A DNA stretch of 64,000 bases from Desulfocapsa sp. (GCA_022712895.1 JAFLJS010000055.1:48628-112627); one strand, 5' to 3'. Shown: positions 28,607-39,876, numbered from the stretch's first letter. Numbers and translations are program-made. The notes: generated by a model not told the origin, from the sequence alone.

Positions 28607-29200
28607 TCAGGCTCCAACCTGAAAACGGGAAAATCGTTTAATGGAGATAGACTCACCCATTTTTCCGATAAGATTAGTGATCATTTCCTGGATGGTGAAA
28701 TCTGGATCTTTCACAAAAGGCTGATCCAGAAGACAAATCTCCTTGAGAAACTTATCCATCTTACCACCAACCATTTTTTCCACTATGTTCTCGGGCTTAC
28801 CAGAGTCTATAGCCTGTTGTATATATATTTCTTTTTCACGAGCAATAACATCTTCTGGTACATCTTCTCTAGAAAGTGCAACAGGGTTTACAGCAGCGAC
28901 ATGGAGAGCAAGCTCACGAGCAAACTCCTTGAAGCCATCAGTCTTAGCTACAAAATCACTCTCGCAGGAAAGTTCAACCATTGCAGCAATTTTTCCACCT
29001 GCATGAATATAGCATTCGATGGTACCCTCACTGGTCTCACGACCGGCACGTTTGGCAGCGACAGCAAGACCCTTTTGACGGAGTAGATCAACTGCTTTGT
29101 CAAAATCACCGTCTGTATCACCAAGAGCCCGCTTACAATCCATCATGCCTGCAGCAGTTGTATCCCGCAGATCTTTTACCATTTTGGCTGTAATCTTCAT
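28607..29200 (-). CDS. tsf: Elongation factor Ts
   Basis: MKITAKMVKDLRDTTAAGMMDCKRAL. Confidence 0.97.
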   Translation of the reverse strand: MKITAKMVKDLRDTTAAGMMDCKRALGDTDGDFDKAVDLLRQKGLAVAAKRAGRETSEGTIECYIHAGGKIAAMVELSCESDFVAKTDGFKEFARELALHVAAVNPVALSREDVPEDVIAREKEIYIQQAIDSGKPENIVEKMVGGKMDKFLKEICLLDQPFVKDPDFTIQEMITNLIGKMGESISIKRFSRFQVGA

Positions 29201-29277
29201 ACCATCCTCTAATAATTCGTATTTAATATTTTGATCCCCTTTGCCAAGGTTTTGATCACATAGGGGCAGACATGACA

Positions 29278-29335
29278 AAGGGGCTTATACAGCCCCCTTG
29301 CTTTCATTTTAGACTGACGACGCAAATCTTGCGTC
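29278..29335 (-). other. Two consecutive hairpins in the rpsB-tsf spacer
   Basis: GACGCAA-ATC-TTGCGTC and AAGGGGGC..GCCCCTT. Confidence 0.6.
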
Positions 29336-29343
29336 AGGACAGA

Positions 29344-30165
29344 TTATGCATCAGTGCCTTCGACAGGAGCAGCAGCTGCTGTATCAGTGGCTTCGGCTGG
29401 AGCTACAGTTTCTACAGCTTGCTCATCTCCAGCATCGGACATGGCGGCCATCATAGCTTCGTCAGAAGCGTCGTCTCCGTCTTTTGCAGCCTGCCCAGCA
29501 AGTACACTCTCGCACATCTGACCACAGATCAGACGAATAGAGCGAATAGCATCATCGTTTCCTGGGATAAGGTAATCTATTCCGTCAGGATCACAGTTTG
29601 TATCTGTAAGTGCAATTATTGGAATATGTAATTTCTGCGCTTCATTAATAGCAATTGCTTCATTTTTAGGATCAATTACAAGAATAGCTGTTGGTGGATT
29701 ACGCATATGTTTGATTCCACCGACATTACGCTCAAGCTTGATACGCTCTTTCTCCATAAGCAGGATTTCTTTCTTGGGGAAACGGTTAATTGAACCGTCT
29801 TCCTGCATGGATTCAATAGATTTTAGACGCTCTATGGAATTCTTGATGGTTTGAAAATTTGTCATCATACCGCCAAGCCAGCGATGGTTGACATATGGCA
29901 TACCACAGCGCATAGCTTCTTCTTTAACAATATTTCCTGCCTGACGCTTGGTTCCAACGAAAAGGATATTACCGCCATTTGCAATTTCGGAATTAACGAA
30001 ATCTGCTGCAACATCAAACATCTTCTTACTGCGATCAAGGTTAATGATGTAAATACCATTGCGAGGCCCATAGATGTAAGGTTTCATCTTTGGATTCCAG
30101 CGACGGGTCTGATGACCAAAATGAAGGCCAGCCTTCAACATGTCTTTTACTGTAACTTTTGCCAT
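29344..30165 (-). CDS. rpsB: Ribosomal protein S2
   Basis: [36 protein letters not shown]. Confidence 0.98.
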   Translation of the reverse strand: MAKVTVKDMLKAGLHFGHQTRRWNPKMKPYIYGPRNGIYIINLDRSKKMFDVAADFVNSEIANGGNILFVGTKRQAGNIVKEEAMRCGMPYVNHRWLGGMMTNFQTIKNSIERLKSIESMQEDGSINRFPKKEILLMEKERIKLERNVGGIKHMRNPPTAILVIDPKNEAIAINEAQKLHIPIIALTDTNCDPDGIDYLIPGNDDAIRSIRLICGQMCESVLAGQAAKDGDDASDEAMMAAMSDAGDEQAVETVAPAEATDTAAAAPVEGTDA

Positions 30166-30383
30166 ACTATTCTCCTGATCCGGTTAAACCTCCATCCCTC
30201 CTTCATTATGCAATGATATTAGTATCATAACAATAACACCGGAATACGGTGGGATGTGTGTATTGTGTCCACTCCCGCGCATTGCGGTTCTGGACTGTTA
30301 AACTACTAAACAAACATTTTTAATTACCATAGCCTCGTGTTTTTCGCAAGTTTTTGCGCAAGGCAATCGCTAAAAATGACTTT

Positions 30384-31163
30384 TTATTTTGGGCTAAGTG
30401 ACGAAGGTTTACCAAGGAAATATTTTAACCACTCAAAACCAAACTTCAAGAGCTCTGTATCAGAGTCTTTGATTCGTCGTTTTTGATTTTTAGGTATTAC
30501 AAAACGATCAAGAAGTGAGTGCTTGGCAACCATTAATCTGAAATTGTCAATATCGTAGCAAACAGTAAAGGCAACCTGTTGTTTAGAACCACCACTTCCT
30601 TCGCCAGCCCATGGGTTACTACTGAAAACGGTATCTACCTCAGCCCATAGATCGTTCATCATGTTGTAATCATCAAGGCGTTGATCCCGAGTCCATTTTT
30701 TTATGGTAAATTCTTTAGTTTCCTTATGCCCGTGACAGTAATCGTTATCTGTCATAAAATAGAATTCATTACACATACCTTTTTCAGGGGATCGATCAAC
30801 TCCACGTTCCAGTGGATATGTACGACAAGAAGAAGGCCTGTCAGCATAAACACCACAACCATCTTCCATAAGAAACGGACAAGCCTTCTGTTCATCATCA
30901 GCTAGTCGCAACATAACTGCCGGAAAATATGGATGGCTTTGCCCTTGTACCACTTGCGAATAATTCTCCATAAATTCCTGGGAACTTATATTCAGGCAGG
31001 TTTTCAAACGCAGGATATCGTAGGGAAACAAAAACATATCCACTTTTTTACAGCAAACCATATAGCAATCAATATCTTTATGGCACCGAAACGTAAACTT
31101 TTCTTTTTTTCCTAAAGGTTGCATCCCCTCAGGGAAATCTTTTTGAGTTTTCATATATTCCAA
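30384..31163 (-). CDS. YkgJ-family cysteine cluster protein
   Basis: FRCHKDIDCYMVCCKK...CPFLMEDGCGVYADRPSSCRTYPLERG. Confidence 0.85.
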   Translation of the reverse strand: MEYMKTQKDFPEGMQPLGKKEKFTFRCHKDIDCYMVCCKKVDMFLFPYDILRLKTCLNISSQEFMENYSQVVQGQSHPYFPAVMLRLADDEQKACPFLMEDGCGVYADRPSSCRTYPLERGVDRSPEKGMCNEFYFMTDNDYCHGHKETKEFTIKKWTRDQRLDDYNMMNDLWAEVDTVFSSNPWAGEGSGGSKQQVAFTVCYDIDNFRLMVAKHSLLDRFVIPKNQKRRIKDSDTELLKFGFEWLKYFLGKPSSLSPK

Positions 31164-31401
31164 ACAAATAGAATTGTAGCGCTTATTATAATTCTAAAAT
31201 CCATAGAACCTGCAAAAGGATTAAAGGCTTGCTCCAGAGATTGTCACCCTGGAAATGTATTAGCATTTTTTGTTCATTCGATTTATGTCAATCTTTGCGA
31301 TAACCATACATGATACAAATTGAATGAATAAAAGAGTGTAAAAATCAATAAAGTGGCTGTTAGAAATGATGCCACATGAAAACCGTCTGTTTTCAGAAAG
31401 C

Positions 31402-31438
31402 AAAAAAAAAGCTGATATGAATAAATTCATACCAGCTT
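31402..31438 (-). terminator. Terminator of the ribosomal superoperon, downstream of rplQ
   Basis: AAGCTGGTATGAAT/ATTCATATCAGCTT 14-bp stem (one wobble) followed by U tract. Confidence 0.9.
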
Positions 31439-31462
31439 AAGATTCTATGGACCTAAGAATTT

Positions 31463-31855
31463 TTAGTTTTCACTCTCTTCTTCAGTCTCAATCTCCTCAG
31501 AGTATCCCACAAGCTCAAGGATAGCCATGTGAGCTGCATCACCTCGGCGTTGACCTGTCTTGATGATACGGGTGTAGCCACCATTGCGATCAGCATACTG
31601 AACGGAAATCACGTCGAAAAGTTTAGCAACAACATCCTTGCTCTGGATAAAGCTAAAAGCCTGACGTTTAGCATGTAAATCACCACGCTTTGCAAGTGTG
31701 ATCATTTTATCTGCAATTTTCCTAACTTCTTTGGCTTTTGGAGTTGTGGTAACAATGCGTTCATGCTCGAAAAGAGAAGTAACCATATTGCGAACCATAG
31801 CCTTCTTGTGAGAGCCTGTACGGCCTAGTCTTTTTCCTGCTTTTCCATGTCTCAT
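31463..31855 (-). CDS. rplQ: Ribosomal protein L17
   Basis: [24 protein letters not shown]. Confidence 0.98.
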   Translation of the reverse strand: MRHGKAGKRLGRTGSHKKAMVRNMVTSLFEHERIVTTTPKAKEVRKIADKMITLAKRGDLHAKRQAFSFIQSKDVVAKLFDVISVQYADRNGGYTRIIKTGQRRGDAAHMAILELVGYSEEIETEEESEN

Positions 31856-31909
31856 AATTCTATCCTCATCTCAGTATTCTTCAGAAAACTGATATAATGT
31901 AAAACGTTT

Positions 31910-32965
31910 TTATTCTGTTTCTTCTTCAGCTTCTGCGACTTCAGGTGGAGTCCAGTTATCAATCTTCATACCAAGAGTCAGATCCATATCAGCAAGAAGT
32001 GCTTTGATCTCATTCAAGGATTTACGACCGAAGTTTTTGGTCTTCAGCATTTCCTGATCTGTTCTGTGAGCAAGCTCACCAATGAAATTAATATCGGCAT
32101 TCTTTAAACAATTTGCAGAGCGAACTGAAAGCTCAAGATCCTCAACAGGTTTGTTCAGATTGGGATTAAGAGGGGGCAGATCCTCGCCCTCATCTTCTTT
32201 CACTTCAGGTTCAACGGCTTTCTCATCAAAGTTAATGAAAGTTGTTAATTGAGACTTAAGAATTTTTGCAGCATAGGCAAGCGCATTTTCGGGCTTGACA
32301 CTCCCATCTGTCTCAATTTCAATTGTCAATTTGTCGTAATCTGTCTGCATACCGACACGGGCATTAGACACTTTAAATTGAATCTGACGAACAGGCGTGA
32401 AAATCGCATCAATTGGAATCTGACCAATAGCCAGTTCTTCTTTGTCTTGTTTTTCAGCGGTTTGATAGCCTTTGCCCCATTCAACAGTAAGTTCTGCATG
32501 AAATTCGACATCATTGGTGAGGGTACAAATAAGCTGTTCACCATTCATGACTTCTACTGCTGAACCACCAGAGATATCGGCAGCTGTGATAGGACCTGCG
32601 CCTTTTTTATCAATAGTAACAACTTGTTTCTCATCAGAGTTCAACTGAAGACGCACTTGCTTGAGATTAATGATAATCTCACTAACGTCTTCTTTTACAT
32701 CTTCCATTGCTGTGAACTCGTGGAGAGCACCTTCAATCTTTACAGATGTAATTGCAGTACCCTGAATGGATGAAAGCAGAATACGTCTTAAAGAGTTTCC
32801 AATAGTCGCAGCAAAACCTCTTTCCAGTGGCTGACAGACAAACTTCCCATATGTATTAGTATGATTTGCCTTATCCACCTCTAATGCTTCAGGTTGGATA
32901 AGTGCGTGCCAATTACGATAAATAGGGAGAGTCTCTTCTACAGTCTCTTCTACAGTTTCAGTCAT
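31910..32965 (-). CDS. rpoA: RNA polymerase alpha subunit
   Basis: [29 protein letters not shown]-terminal alpha-CTD. Confidence 0.98.
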   Translation of the reverse strand: MTETVEETVEETLPIYRNWHALIQPEALEVDKANHTNTYGKFVCQPLERGFAATIGNSLRRILLSSIQGTAITSVKIEGALHEFTAMEDVKEDVSEIIINLKQVRLQLNSDEKQVVTIDKKGAGPITAADISGGSAVEVMNGEQLICTLTNDVEFHAELTVEWGKGYQTAEKQDKEELAIGQIPIDAIFTPVRQIQFKVSNARVGMQTDYDKLTIEIETDGSVKPENALAYAAKILKSQLTTFINFDEKAVEPEVKEDEGEDLPPLNPNLNKPVEDLELSVRSANCLKNADINFIGELAHRTDQEMLKTKNFGRKSLNEIKALLADMDLTLGMKIDNWTPPEVAEAEEETE

Positions 32966-33023
32966 GGGTTTCCTACATTCAAGTTTGAAATAACGGTATT
33001 GCGTAACCGATATTCAATGATAA

Positions 33024-33653
33024 TTACTTGGAATAAAGCTCAACAATGAGCTGTTCCTGAATTGGCATTGTAATTTCTTCACGGTTAGGAAGTGCTTTAA
33101 CGGTTGCCTTGAAGGCATCCTTATCAAGCTCAAGCCAACTTGGAATTCCACGACGGGCAACGGCCTCCATGGATTCGACAAGAAAACTGTTTGTTCTACT
33201 CTTTTCCTTAACAGTGATCACATCATTTACAGAGATGAAAAAAGAGGGAATGTTAACCTTCTTTCCATTTACCTGGATGTGATTATGAAGAACGAGTTGA
33301 CGAGCCTGTTTTCTTGAGGAAGCAAAACCTAGGCGAAAGATGGTATTGTCAAGTCTTCTTTCAAGCATAATCATCAGATTTACACCAGTGATGCCTTTCT
33401 GAAGATCAGCTTTATGAAAATAAATACGGAATTGCCCTTCAAGCATACCATAAATATTTTTAACTTTTTGTTTCTCTCTGAGCTGAATAGCATAATCTGA
33501 AACTTTTCTAAAACGTGCCTGACCATGCTGACCAGGACCGAAAGCTCTTCTCTCAAATGAACATTTGTCAGAATAACAACGATCACCTTTGAGATACAAC
33601 TTCAGATTCTCTCGTCTGCAACGACGACATGCAGGACCTGTATATCTAGCCAC
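33024..33653 (-). CDS. rpsD: Ribosomal protein S4
   Basis: [23 protein letters not shown]. Confidence 0.98.
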   Translation of the reverse strand: MARYTGPACRRCRRENLKLYLKGDRCYSDKCSFERRAFGPGQHGQARFRKVSDYAIQLREKQKVKNIYGMLEGQFRIYFHKADLQKGITGVNLMIMLERRLDNTIFRLGFASSRKQARQLVLHNHIQVNGKKVNIPSFFISVNDVITVKEKSRTNSFLVESMEAVARRGIPSWLELDKDAFKATVKALPNREEITMPIQEQLIVELYSK

Positions 33654-33716
33654 TTCGTTCTCCGATTAATAAATATATATTTCTAATAAATAGATAGATT
33701 CGTAAGACAAGATAAT

Positions 33717-34109
33717 TTATACCCGGCGACGCTTAGGCGGCTTACAACCGTTGTGCGGTACAGGTGTCACGTCAACAATTTTGCTGACTTCAAATCTTGT
33801 GTTGATAAGCGCTCTAAGGGCTGCCTCTCTACCGGGTCCTGGTCCTTTTACACGAACCTCAACCTTCCTCATCCCCATATCCATTGCTTTATCAGCCGCT
33901 TCAGCCATAGCTTTCTGCGCCGCAAATGGAGTGGATTTACGAGATCCCTTAAAACCAAGTACTCCTGAAGAACACCAGGCAACAGCGTTACCCTGCTTAT
34001 CAGAAATAGTTACAATTGTATTATTAAATGTGGAGTAAATATAAACTATTCCCTCAGGAACGTTCTTTTTCACTCTTCGCTTAGACGAACCACGCTTTGC
34101 TCCAGCCAT
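33717..34109 (-). CDS. rpsK: Ribosomal protein S11
   Basis: [22 protein letters not shown]. Confidence 0.98.
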   Translation of the reverse strand: MAGAKRGSSKRRVKKNVPEGIVYIYSTFNNTIVTISDKQGNAVAWCSSGVLGFKGSRKSTPFAAQKAMAEAADKAMDMGMRKVEVRVKGPGPGREAALRALINTRFEVSKIVDVTPVPHNGCKPPKRRRV

Positions 34110-34130
34110 TCTTTACACCATTTTAAAAAT

Positions 34131-34496
34131 TTATTTACGGCCAGCAGGACCGCGACGAGGCCCCTTTCGGGTCCTTGAATTATTCTTGGTATTTTGCCCA
34201 CGGCATGGGAGTCCCATGCGGTGACGACGACCACGATAGCATCCAGAGTCAGTCAGACGCTTGATATCCATGGCTACCTCGCGACGGCGATCACCTTCAA
34301 CGGTATACTCGCCCTCAATAACCTTTCTAATGCGTGTAATATCTTCGCCAGCAAGATCATTACTGTTCATTGTATATGGCAGATCTACTTTATCAAGAAT
34401 CTGCCGAGCCGATGTGAGTCCGATACCATGAATGTAGGTAAGCGAACGATCCATATGTTTGTTTTTTGGAAGATCTACTCCCGCTATACGTGCCAA
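34131..34496 (-). CDS. rpsM: Ribosomal protein S13
   Basis: [26 protein letters not shown]. Confidence 0.98.
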   Translation of the reverse strand: MARIAGVDLPKNKHMDRSLTYIHGIGLTSARQILDKVDLPYTMNSNDLAGEDITRIRKVIEGEYTVEGDRRREVAMDIKRLTDSGCYRGRRHRMGLPCRGQNTKNNSRTRKGPRRGPAGRK

Positions 34497-34553
34497 AATA
34501 CGTACTCCTTTAAAGATGACAGAGTGCTTGCACTCGATGTCTGTATGAGATGG

Positions 34554-34667
34554 TTATCCCTGACGCTGTTTATGCTTCTTTACTTTACAGCTTACCCGAA
34601 CAACACCTTTGCGTTTATAGATTTTACAATCACTACACATTTTTTTGACAGATGATCTGACTTTCAT
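34554..34667 (-). CDS. rpmJ: Ribosomal protein L36
   Basis: [37 protein letters not shown]; too short for the ORF track; zinc-binding C+ form. Confidence 0.97.
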   Translation of the reverse strand: MKVRSSVKKMCSDCKIYKRKGVVRVSCKVKKHKQRQG

Positions 34668-34679
34668 GTGATTACTCTC

Positions 34680-34919
34680 TTATTTTTTCTTTTTACTGTT
34701 ATTCTTTGCCCGGAATGTAACCCGTCCCCTGGTCAAATCATAGGGAGAAAGTTCGATGGTAACACGATCACCGGGCAGAATTTTAATAAAATGCATCCGC
34801 ATCTTACCGGAAATATGGGCCAGAACTTTATGACCATTATCAAGTTCAACGCGAAACATCGCATTGGGTAATGGTTCAACTATGGTTCCTTCAACTTCAA
34901 TGGCTTCTTCTTTGGCCAT
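34680..34919 (-). CDS. infA: Translation initiation factor IF-1
   Basis: [41 protein letters not shown]. Confidence 0.97.
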   Translation of the reverse strand: MAKEEAIEVEGTIVEPLPNAMFRVELDNGHKVLAHISGKMRMHFIKILPGDRVTIELSPYDLTRGRVTFRAKNNSKKKK

Positions 34920-35003
34920 AAATATACTCCTGAGACGAATACTATCAGATTACGAATCGGACGAATATAATATATCTCAGCAGAAAAGAGAAGTATTATT
35001 TTG

Positions 35004-35804
35004 CTATTTGTCCGTGAAATTATCTCGGGCACTCAATACTAAAGGCCCATTTGCTGTGACAGCAACAGAATGCTCAAAATGGGCAGACACTTTTTTGTCT
35101 GCTGTAATCACAGTCCAACCATCACGAAGTACCTGTACCTTATGTGTTCCAAGATTTACCATGGGTTCTATGGCAACAACCATTCCTTCAATTAGTCTGG
35201 GTGTCTGACCCTTGCTTACAAAATTCGGTACTTCTGGCCCTTCATGTAAAGACGCTCCAATACCGTGTCCTACAAACTGTCGGACAATTGAAAACCCGTG
35301 CTTTTCAGCATGGTTCTGAACTGCCCTTGAAATATCGGCGATCCTGTTTCCAGGAACGACTTGTTCTATCGCAAGCATAAGAGATTCTTTGGTCACACGT
35401 AACAAATCTTGAACCGGTTTCTTTATGTTGCCAACGGGTATGGTAACAGCTGAATCCCCGTAAAAGCCTTTGTAACGAACACCAAAATCTACAGAGAGGA
35501 TATCCCCTTTTTTAAGCTTTCGTTTACGACTTGGTATACCATGAACAACTTCTTCATTAATAGAAACACAAAGGCTGCTGGGAAAGCCGTGATATCCTTT
35601 GAAGGCTGGAACTGAATTTCTCTTCAAACAGAGCTCTTCAGCCATTTTATCCAGTTCAAAGGTGGTTATCCCAGGCTCTGTAATGTCCAGTAGCATAGAA
35701 AGTGTTTCAGCAACTATCTGATTGGCATCCTGCATGATTTTAATTTCATCAGCAGTCTTCACCAATATGGATTTTGCGGATTGTTGCCCGCCAGCACCTG
35801 TCAT
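35004..35804 (-). CDS. map: Methionine aminopeptidase type I
   Basis: VDFGVRYKGFYGDSAVT; GHGIGASLHEGPEVPN. Confidence 0.97.
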   Translation of the reverse strand: MTGAGGQQSAKSILVKTADEIKIMQDANQIVAETLSMLLDITEPGITTFELDKMAEELCLKRNSVPAFKGYHGFPSSLCVSINEEVVHGIPSRKRKLKKGDILSVDFGVRYKGFYGDSAVTIPVGNIKKPVQDLLRVTKESLMLAIEQVVPGNRIADISRAVQNHAEKHGFSIVRQFVGHGIGASLHEGPEVPNFVSKGQTPRLIEGMVVAIEPMVNLGTHKVQVLRDGWTVITADKKVSAHFEHSVAVTANGPLVLSARDNFTDK

Positions 35805-35816
35805 GTAGTTACCCTT

Positions 35817-37112
35817 TTACTTCTTAGCACCTGACTTCATAAACCCTTCATAGTTAGTCATCACCATCTGCGATTGTGCTTTTGAAATGGTATCGATGGC
35901 TACACCTACGATGATTAGTAGTGCTGTTCCGCCAAAATAAAATGGCAGGTTAAATTTAGAGATAAGAATAGTTGGCAATACACAAACTGCACTGAGATAT
36001 ATTGCGCCAACAACCGTAAGTCTTGTCAGCACTTTATCGATAAAGTCTGCGGTTTTTCGGCCAGGACGAATACCTGGGACAAATCCACCATTCTTTTTCA
36101 GATTTTCTGCAACATCATCAGGCTTGAAGGTCACTGCCGTATAAAAGAAACAGAAGAAAACGATCATGGCGATGTATAAAGCATAGTAATAAACAGTACC
36201 TGGTGACATCGCAGCAGATACCTGCTGCACCCAGTCGATCTGAATAAACCCACCAATTGTCGCGGGAAACATCATAATCGAGGATGCGAAAATGGGAGGA
36301 ATTACACCGGCTATATTAATTTTAAGGGGAAGGTGTGAACTCTGTCCACCGTAAACCTTCCTTCCAACCACACGTTTAGCGTATTGGATGGGGATACGTC
36401 TCTGTGCAGTTTCAAAGAAAACTATGACTGCAACAACAGCGACCATAAAGGCACAGATCAGTGGAACAAAAAAGAGTGTAATTTCTCCGGCCTTAACTAA
36501 TTGAATGGAGTTTACAAGTGCAGAAGGCCCTCGGGAAACGATACCAGCAAAAATGATCAATGAGATACCGTTACCGATGCCTCGCTCAGTCATCTGTTCC
36601 CCAAGCCACATAATAAAAGACGTCCCTGCTGTGAGGGTAATCATCGTCATTACAATAAAAGGTGTACCTGGATTAAGGACAATGGGTTCACCACCGGGTC
36701 CAACCATGCTTTGCAGACCAGTTGCTATAAACGTACCCTGAATGATACTCAGGCCGACAGTTCCATAGCGCGTGTACTGAGTAATCTTTCTTTGACCAGC
36801 CTCACCCTCTTTCTTCAATGCCTCAAGCTGTGGAATAACAACAGTGAGTAATTGAATAATAATGGATGCGGAGATGTATGGCATGATACCAAGGGCGAAA
36901 ATGGAGAAATTCTCCAAGGCGCCACCGGAAAACATATTAAACATCCCAAAGATATTACCAGCATTTTTGGCAAAGAATGCGGCAAGGGCCTCTCCATTAA
37001 TACCGGGAGTTGGAACCTGCACGCCCATTCGATACACTGCAAGCATTGCCAGTGTAAAAAGTATCTTTTTCCTTAAATCTGGTGATTTCGCAGCATTCTG
37101 CAGTCCGCTCAT
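35817..37112 (-). CDS. secY: Protein translocase SecY
   Basis: MAVYRMGVQVPTPGIN; GIMPYISASIIIQLLT. Confidence 0.98.
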   Translation of the reverse strand: MSGLQNAAKSPDLRKKILFTLAMLAVYRMGVQVPTPGINGEALAAFFAKNAGNIFGMFNMFSGGALENFSIFALGIMPYISASIIIQLLTVVIPQLEALKKEGEAGQRKITQYTRYGTVGLSIIQGTFIATGLQSMVGPGGEPIVLNPGTPFIVMTMITLTAGTSFIMWLGEQMTERGIGNGISLIIFAGIVSRGPSALVNSIQLVKAGEITLFFVPLICAFMVAVVAVIVFFETAQRRIPIQYAKRVVGRKVYGGQSSHLPLKINIAGVIPPIFASSIMMFPATIGGFIQIDWVQQVSAAMSPGTVYYYALYIAMIVFFCFFYTAVTFKPDDVAENLKKNGGFVPGIRPGRKTADFIDKVLTRLTVVGAIYLSAVCVLPTILISKFNLPFYFGGTALLIIVGVAIDTISKAQSQMVMTNYEGFMKSGAKK

Positions 37113-37118
37113 AATGAA

Positions 37119-37568
37119 TTATTCCGCAGTAGCGCTGACGACTTTGCCGCCTGCAGCTTCAATCTTTGCTTTTGCACCAGCACTTACCTTGTCGACTGTA
37201 ACAGTGACAGCTTTGGTAATTTCGCCATTAGCAAGAATTTTTACAGGTAATCCTTTATTGGCAACACCAAGCTCAATAAGAGATGTAGTTGTCACATCAG
37301 ATGTATCTTCAAGCTTATCAAGTGTGCTTAAGGACACGAGGCTGAATTTTATTTTATTGATATTTGTAAAGCCACGCTTAGGGAGACGACGCTGTAATGG
37401 CATCTGTCCACCTTCAAATCCAGGTTTAATACCAGAACCGGAGCGCGATTTAAAACCCTTGTGTCCACGACCTGCGGTTTTTCCGTGGCCACTTCCGGGA
37501 CCTCGACCGAGACGTTTACGTTGTTTCCTAGCTCCTTTAACAGGAGAAAGATTTCCTAAATTAATCAT
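37119..37568 (-). CDS. rplO: Ribosomal protein L15
   Basis: MINLGNLSPVKGARKQRKRLGRGPGSGHGKTAGRGHKG. Confidence 0.97.
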   Translation of the reverse strand: MINLGNLSPVKGARKQRKRLGRGPGSGHGKTAGRGHKGFKSRSGSGIKPGFEGGQMPLQRRLPKRGFTNINKIKFSLVSLSTLDKLEDTSDVTTTSLIELGVANKGLPVKILANGEITKAVTVTVDKVSAGAKAKIEAAGGKVVSATAE

Positions 37569-37569
37569 G

Positions 37570-37752
37570 TTAAGCCTCCTCGACGCGGACAAGATGTGCA
37601 ACTTTATTAAGCATCCCGCGCATTTCGGGGGTATCCTTACGAGTTACAGTCTTTTGCATTTTTGTCAGTCCAAGACCGATCAGTGTTGCCTGGATCTTTT
37701 TGGTACTGTCGATTCCGCTCTTGACGAGAGTAAATGTGATTGTATCCGACAT
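37570..37752 (-). CDS. rpmD: Ribosomal protein L30
   Basis: [32 protein letters not shown]. Confidence 0.95.
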   Translation of the reverse strand: MSDTITFTLVKSGIDSTKKIQATLIGLGLTKMQKTVTRKDTPEMRGMLNKVAHLVRVEEA

Positions 37753-37782
37753 TTGACTACCCTTTACTCAATATAAATAGAT

Positions 37783-37828
37783 AAAAAAGCATAGCGTTTC
37801 CCACTAACAGTGGTTGAGGCCATGCTTT
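37783..37828 (-). terminator. Terminator-like hairpin inside the spc operon (rpsE-rpmD)
   Basis: AAAGCATGGC..CCACTgttAGTGG..GCTATGCTTTTTTAT. Confidence 0.6.
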
Positions 37829-37833
37829 AAAAA

Positions 37834-38346
37834 TTAAGCCTGAATCTCTTCGACGGTTTTACCGCGCATTTCTGCAATTTTCTGTGCAGAACGAAGAGAA
37901 TGAAGACCTTCAATTGTAGCCTTAACCATATTATGCGGGTTGTGAGAACCTAAACATTTGGTGAGTACATTCTTTACACCAACTGCTTCAAGAACTGCAC
38001 GAACAGGACCACCAGCAATAAGGCCAGTACCTTCTGAGGCTGGTTTCAACAGAACCTTACCAGCACCATATCGACCTATAACCTGATGAGGAATTGATGC
38101 ATCGGTAAGCGATATAGAAGACATATCTTTTCTTGCCCTCTCAACACCCTTACGGATTGCCTCGGGTACAAGATTTGCTTTACCAAGACCGTAACCAACT
38201 TTACCTTTTCCGTCACCAACAACAACTATGGCACTAAAGCTGAACCGACGTCCACCTTTTACTACTTTGGCGACACGGTTAATAAATACGATTTTTTCAA
38301 TAAATTCGTCGGAACCTTCGTTCCTCGAACGTTTAAAATCTGCCAA
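37834..38346 (-). CDS. rpsE: Ribosomal protein S5
   Basis: [32 protein letters not shown]. Confidence 0.98.
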   Translation of the reverse strand: MADFKRSRNEGSDEFIEKIVFINRVAKVVKGGRRFSFSAIVVVGDGKGKVGYGLGKANLVPEAIRKGVERARKDMSSISLTDASIPHQVIGRYGAGKVLLKPASEGTGLIAGGPVRAVLEAVGVKNVLTKCLGSHNPHNMVKATIEGLHSLRSAQKIAEMRGKTVEEIQA

Positions 38347-38367
38347 GGGACACCCCCTAAATTAACG

Positions 38368-38730
38368 TTAAAATTGAAGACCGCCTTCCCGAGCTCCATC
38401 GGAAAGTGCTTTTACTCTACCGTGATAAATATAACCGCCACGATCAAAGGTAACTTTGCTGACACCTGCACTTTTGGCAGCTTCAGCAATCAATAATCCT
38501 ACCTTCTTTGCACTTCCGGTTTTATCAGTTTTCTCGCCTTCAAAAGCTTTATCTATTGTTGACATGGAAGCAAGAGTTCTGCCTACGGAGTCATCAATGA
38601 TTTGAGCATAAATATGTTTGTTACTTTTAAAGACTCTAAGACGCGGTTGATCACTGGTTCCAGTAATCTTTTTGCGAATGCGTCGGACACGTTTTGCCCT
38701 GGCTGTTGTCTTAGGATTCGTCTTAGCCAT
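38368..38730 (-). CDS. rplR: Ribosomal protein L18
   Basis: [42 protein letters not shown]. Confidence 0.97.
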   Translation of the reverse strand: MAKTNPKTTARAKRVRRIRKKITGTSDQPRLRVFKSNKHIYAQIIDDSVGRTLASMSTIDKAFEGEKTDKTGSAKKVGLLIAEAAKSAGVSKVTFDRGGYIYHGRVKALSDGAREGGLQF

Positions 38731-38748
38731 TTTTCCTTACCATATTTT

Positions 38749-38831
38749 TAGTACCCTATTGAATTTGATTTTAATAAAAATAAAATTCAATAAGGTATTT
38801 ATACCGGCTAACCTCTCAACACCGGTGTTAG
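38749..38831 (+). repeat. Double-hairpin dispersed element, copy C (rplF-rplR spacer)
   Basis: AGTACCCTATTGAATTT...AAATTCAATAAGGTATTT, then ATACCGGCTAACCTCTCAACACCGGTGTTAG. Confidence 0.75.
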
Positions 38832-38860
38832 AATTACAATCTATTATCGACAGTAATTGT

Positions 38861-39403
38861 TTAAGCAGCGGCTCCAGCCTTACCAACCTTGCGTACAATA
38901 TGTTCATCTTCGTATCGTATTCCTTTTCCTTTATAAGGTTCAGGTTTACGAACTTCGCGAATTTTTGCACTGGTCAGACCAAGCAGTTCCTTGTCGTTTG
39001 ATTCAACGATTATTTTAGTGTTTCCGTCGACAGTTACCTGTACACCTTCGGGAACGGGAAACTCTACCGGATTAGAATATCCAACATTCAATGTTAGAGT
39101 CTTGCCGGCCATGTTAACTTTATATCCTACGCCTTCAACAACAAGTGTCTTTTTAAATCCATTGCTAACACCAATAACCATATTGTTGATAAGACTTCTA
39201 GTCATTCCACGGAAAGCATTGGTACGCTTACTGTTATCCCTGTTCTCTACAATTATTTCCTGATCTTTCACAGAAACTTCGAGTTCAGGTAAAACTTTAC
39301 GTTCAAGTTTTCCGTTTTTACCACTTATTGATATAACCTGACCTTTGATATCAACCTTAATATCAGCAGGCACAGGAATAGGCATTTTTCCAATACGAGA
39401 CAT
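38861..39403 (-). CDS. rplF: Ribosomal protein L6
   Basis: MSRIGKMPIPVPADIKV; PEPYKGKGIRYEDEHI. Confidence 0.98.
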   Translation of the reverse strand: MSRIGKMPIPVPADIKVDIKGQVISISGKNGKLERKVLPELEVSVKDQEIIVENRDNSKRTNAFRGMTRSLINNMVIGVSNGFKKTLVVEGVGYKVNMAGKTLTLNVGYSNPVEFPVPEGVQVTVDGNTKIIVESNDKELLGLTSAKIREVRKPEPYKGKGIRYEDEHIVRKVGKAGAAA

Positions 39404-39427
39404 GATTACCTCCGTTATTTGCTGGTC

Positions 39428-39826
39428 TTACCAGACCTCGCAAAGTATTTCACCGCCTACATTACTGGCCCTTGCGGTTCTATCAGTAATAACGCCCTTT
39501 GAACTTGAAAGGATGGCGATACCAAGACCGTTAAGTACTTTAGGTATACCATCAGCACCGGAATACTTACGTAACCCAGGCTTGCTAACACGTTTAATTC
39601 CGGTGATAACCGGTGTGTTATCCGCGTCGTATTTCAGTTCAATACTCAAAGTTCCCTGAGAACCATCGTTTTTAACTGAAAATGCGTTGATATAGCCTTC
39701 CTCTTTAAGGACCTTGGCAATATTAGCTTTTGTGTTGGATGATGGCATTTCAACTGTGTTAAACTTTGCCTTCAAACCATTTCGTATCCTGGTCAGCATA
39801 TCTGCCAGGGGATCGCTCATAGACAT
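39428..39826 (-). CDS. rpsH: Ribosomal protein S8
   Basis: [19 protein letters not shown]. Confidence 0.97.
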   Translation of the reverse strand: MSMSDPLADMLTRIRNGLKAKFNTVEMPSSNTKANIAKVLKEEGYINAFSVKNDGSQGTLSIELKYDADNTPVITGIKRVSKPGLRKYSGADGIPKVLNGLGIAILSSSKGVITDRTARASNVGGEILCEVW

Positions 39827-39876
39827 GGCGAACTCTCCTATCTTATAAAAATATTATGTTCTAGCGACATTAACGG

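Noticed and set aside
36862-37776. 304-aa plus-strand ORF
   Set aside because: Antisense to secY, rplO and rpmD, which are unambiguous; composition is reverse-complement coding shadow.
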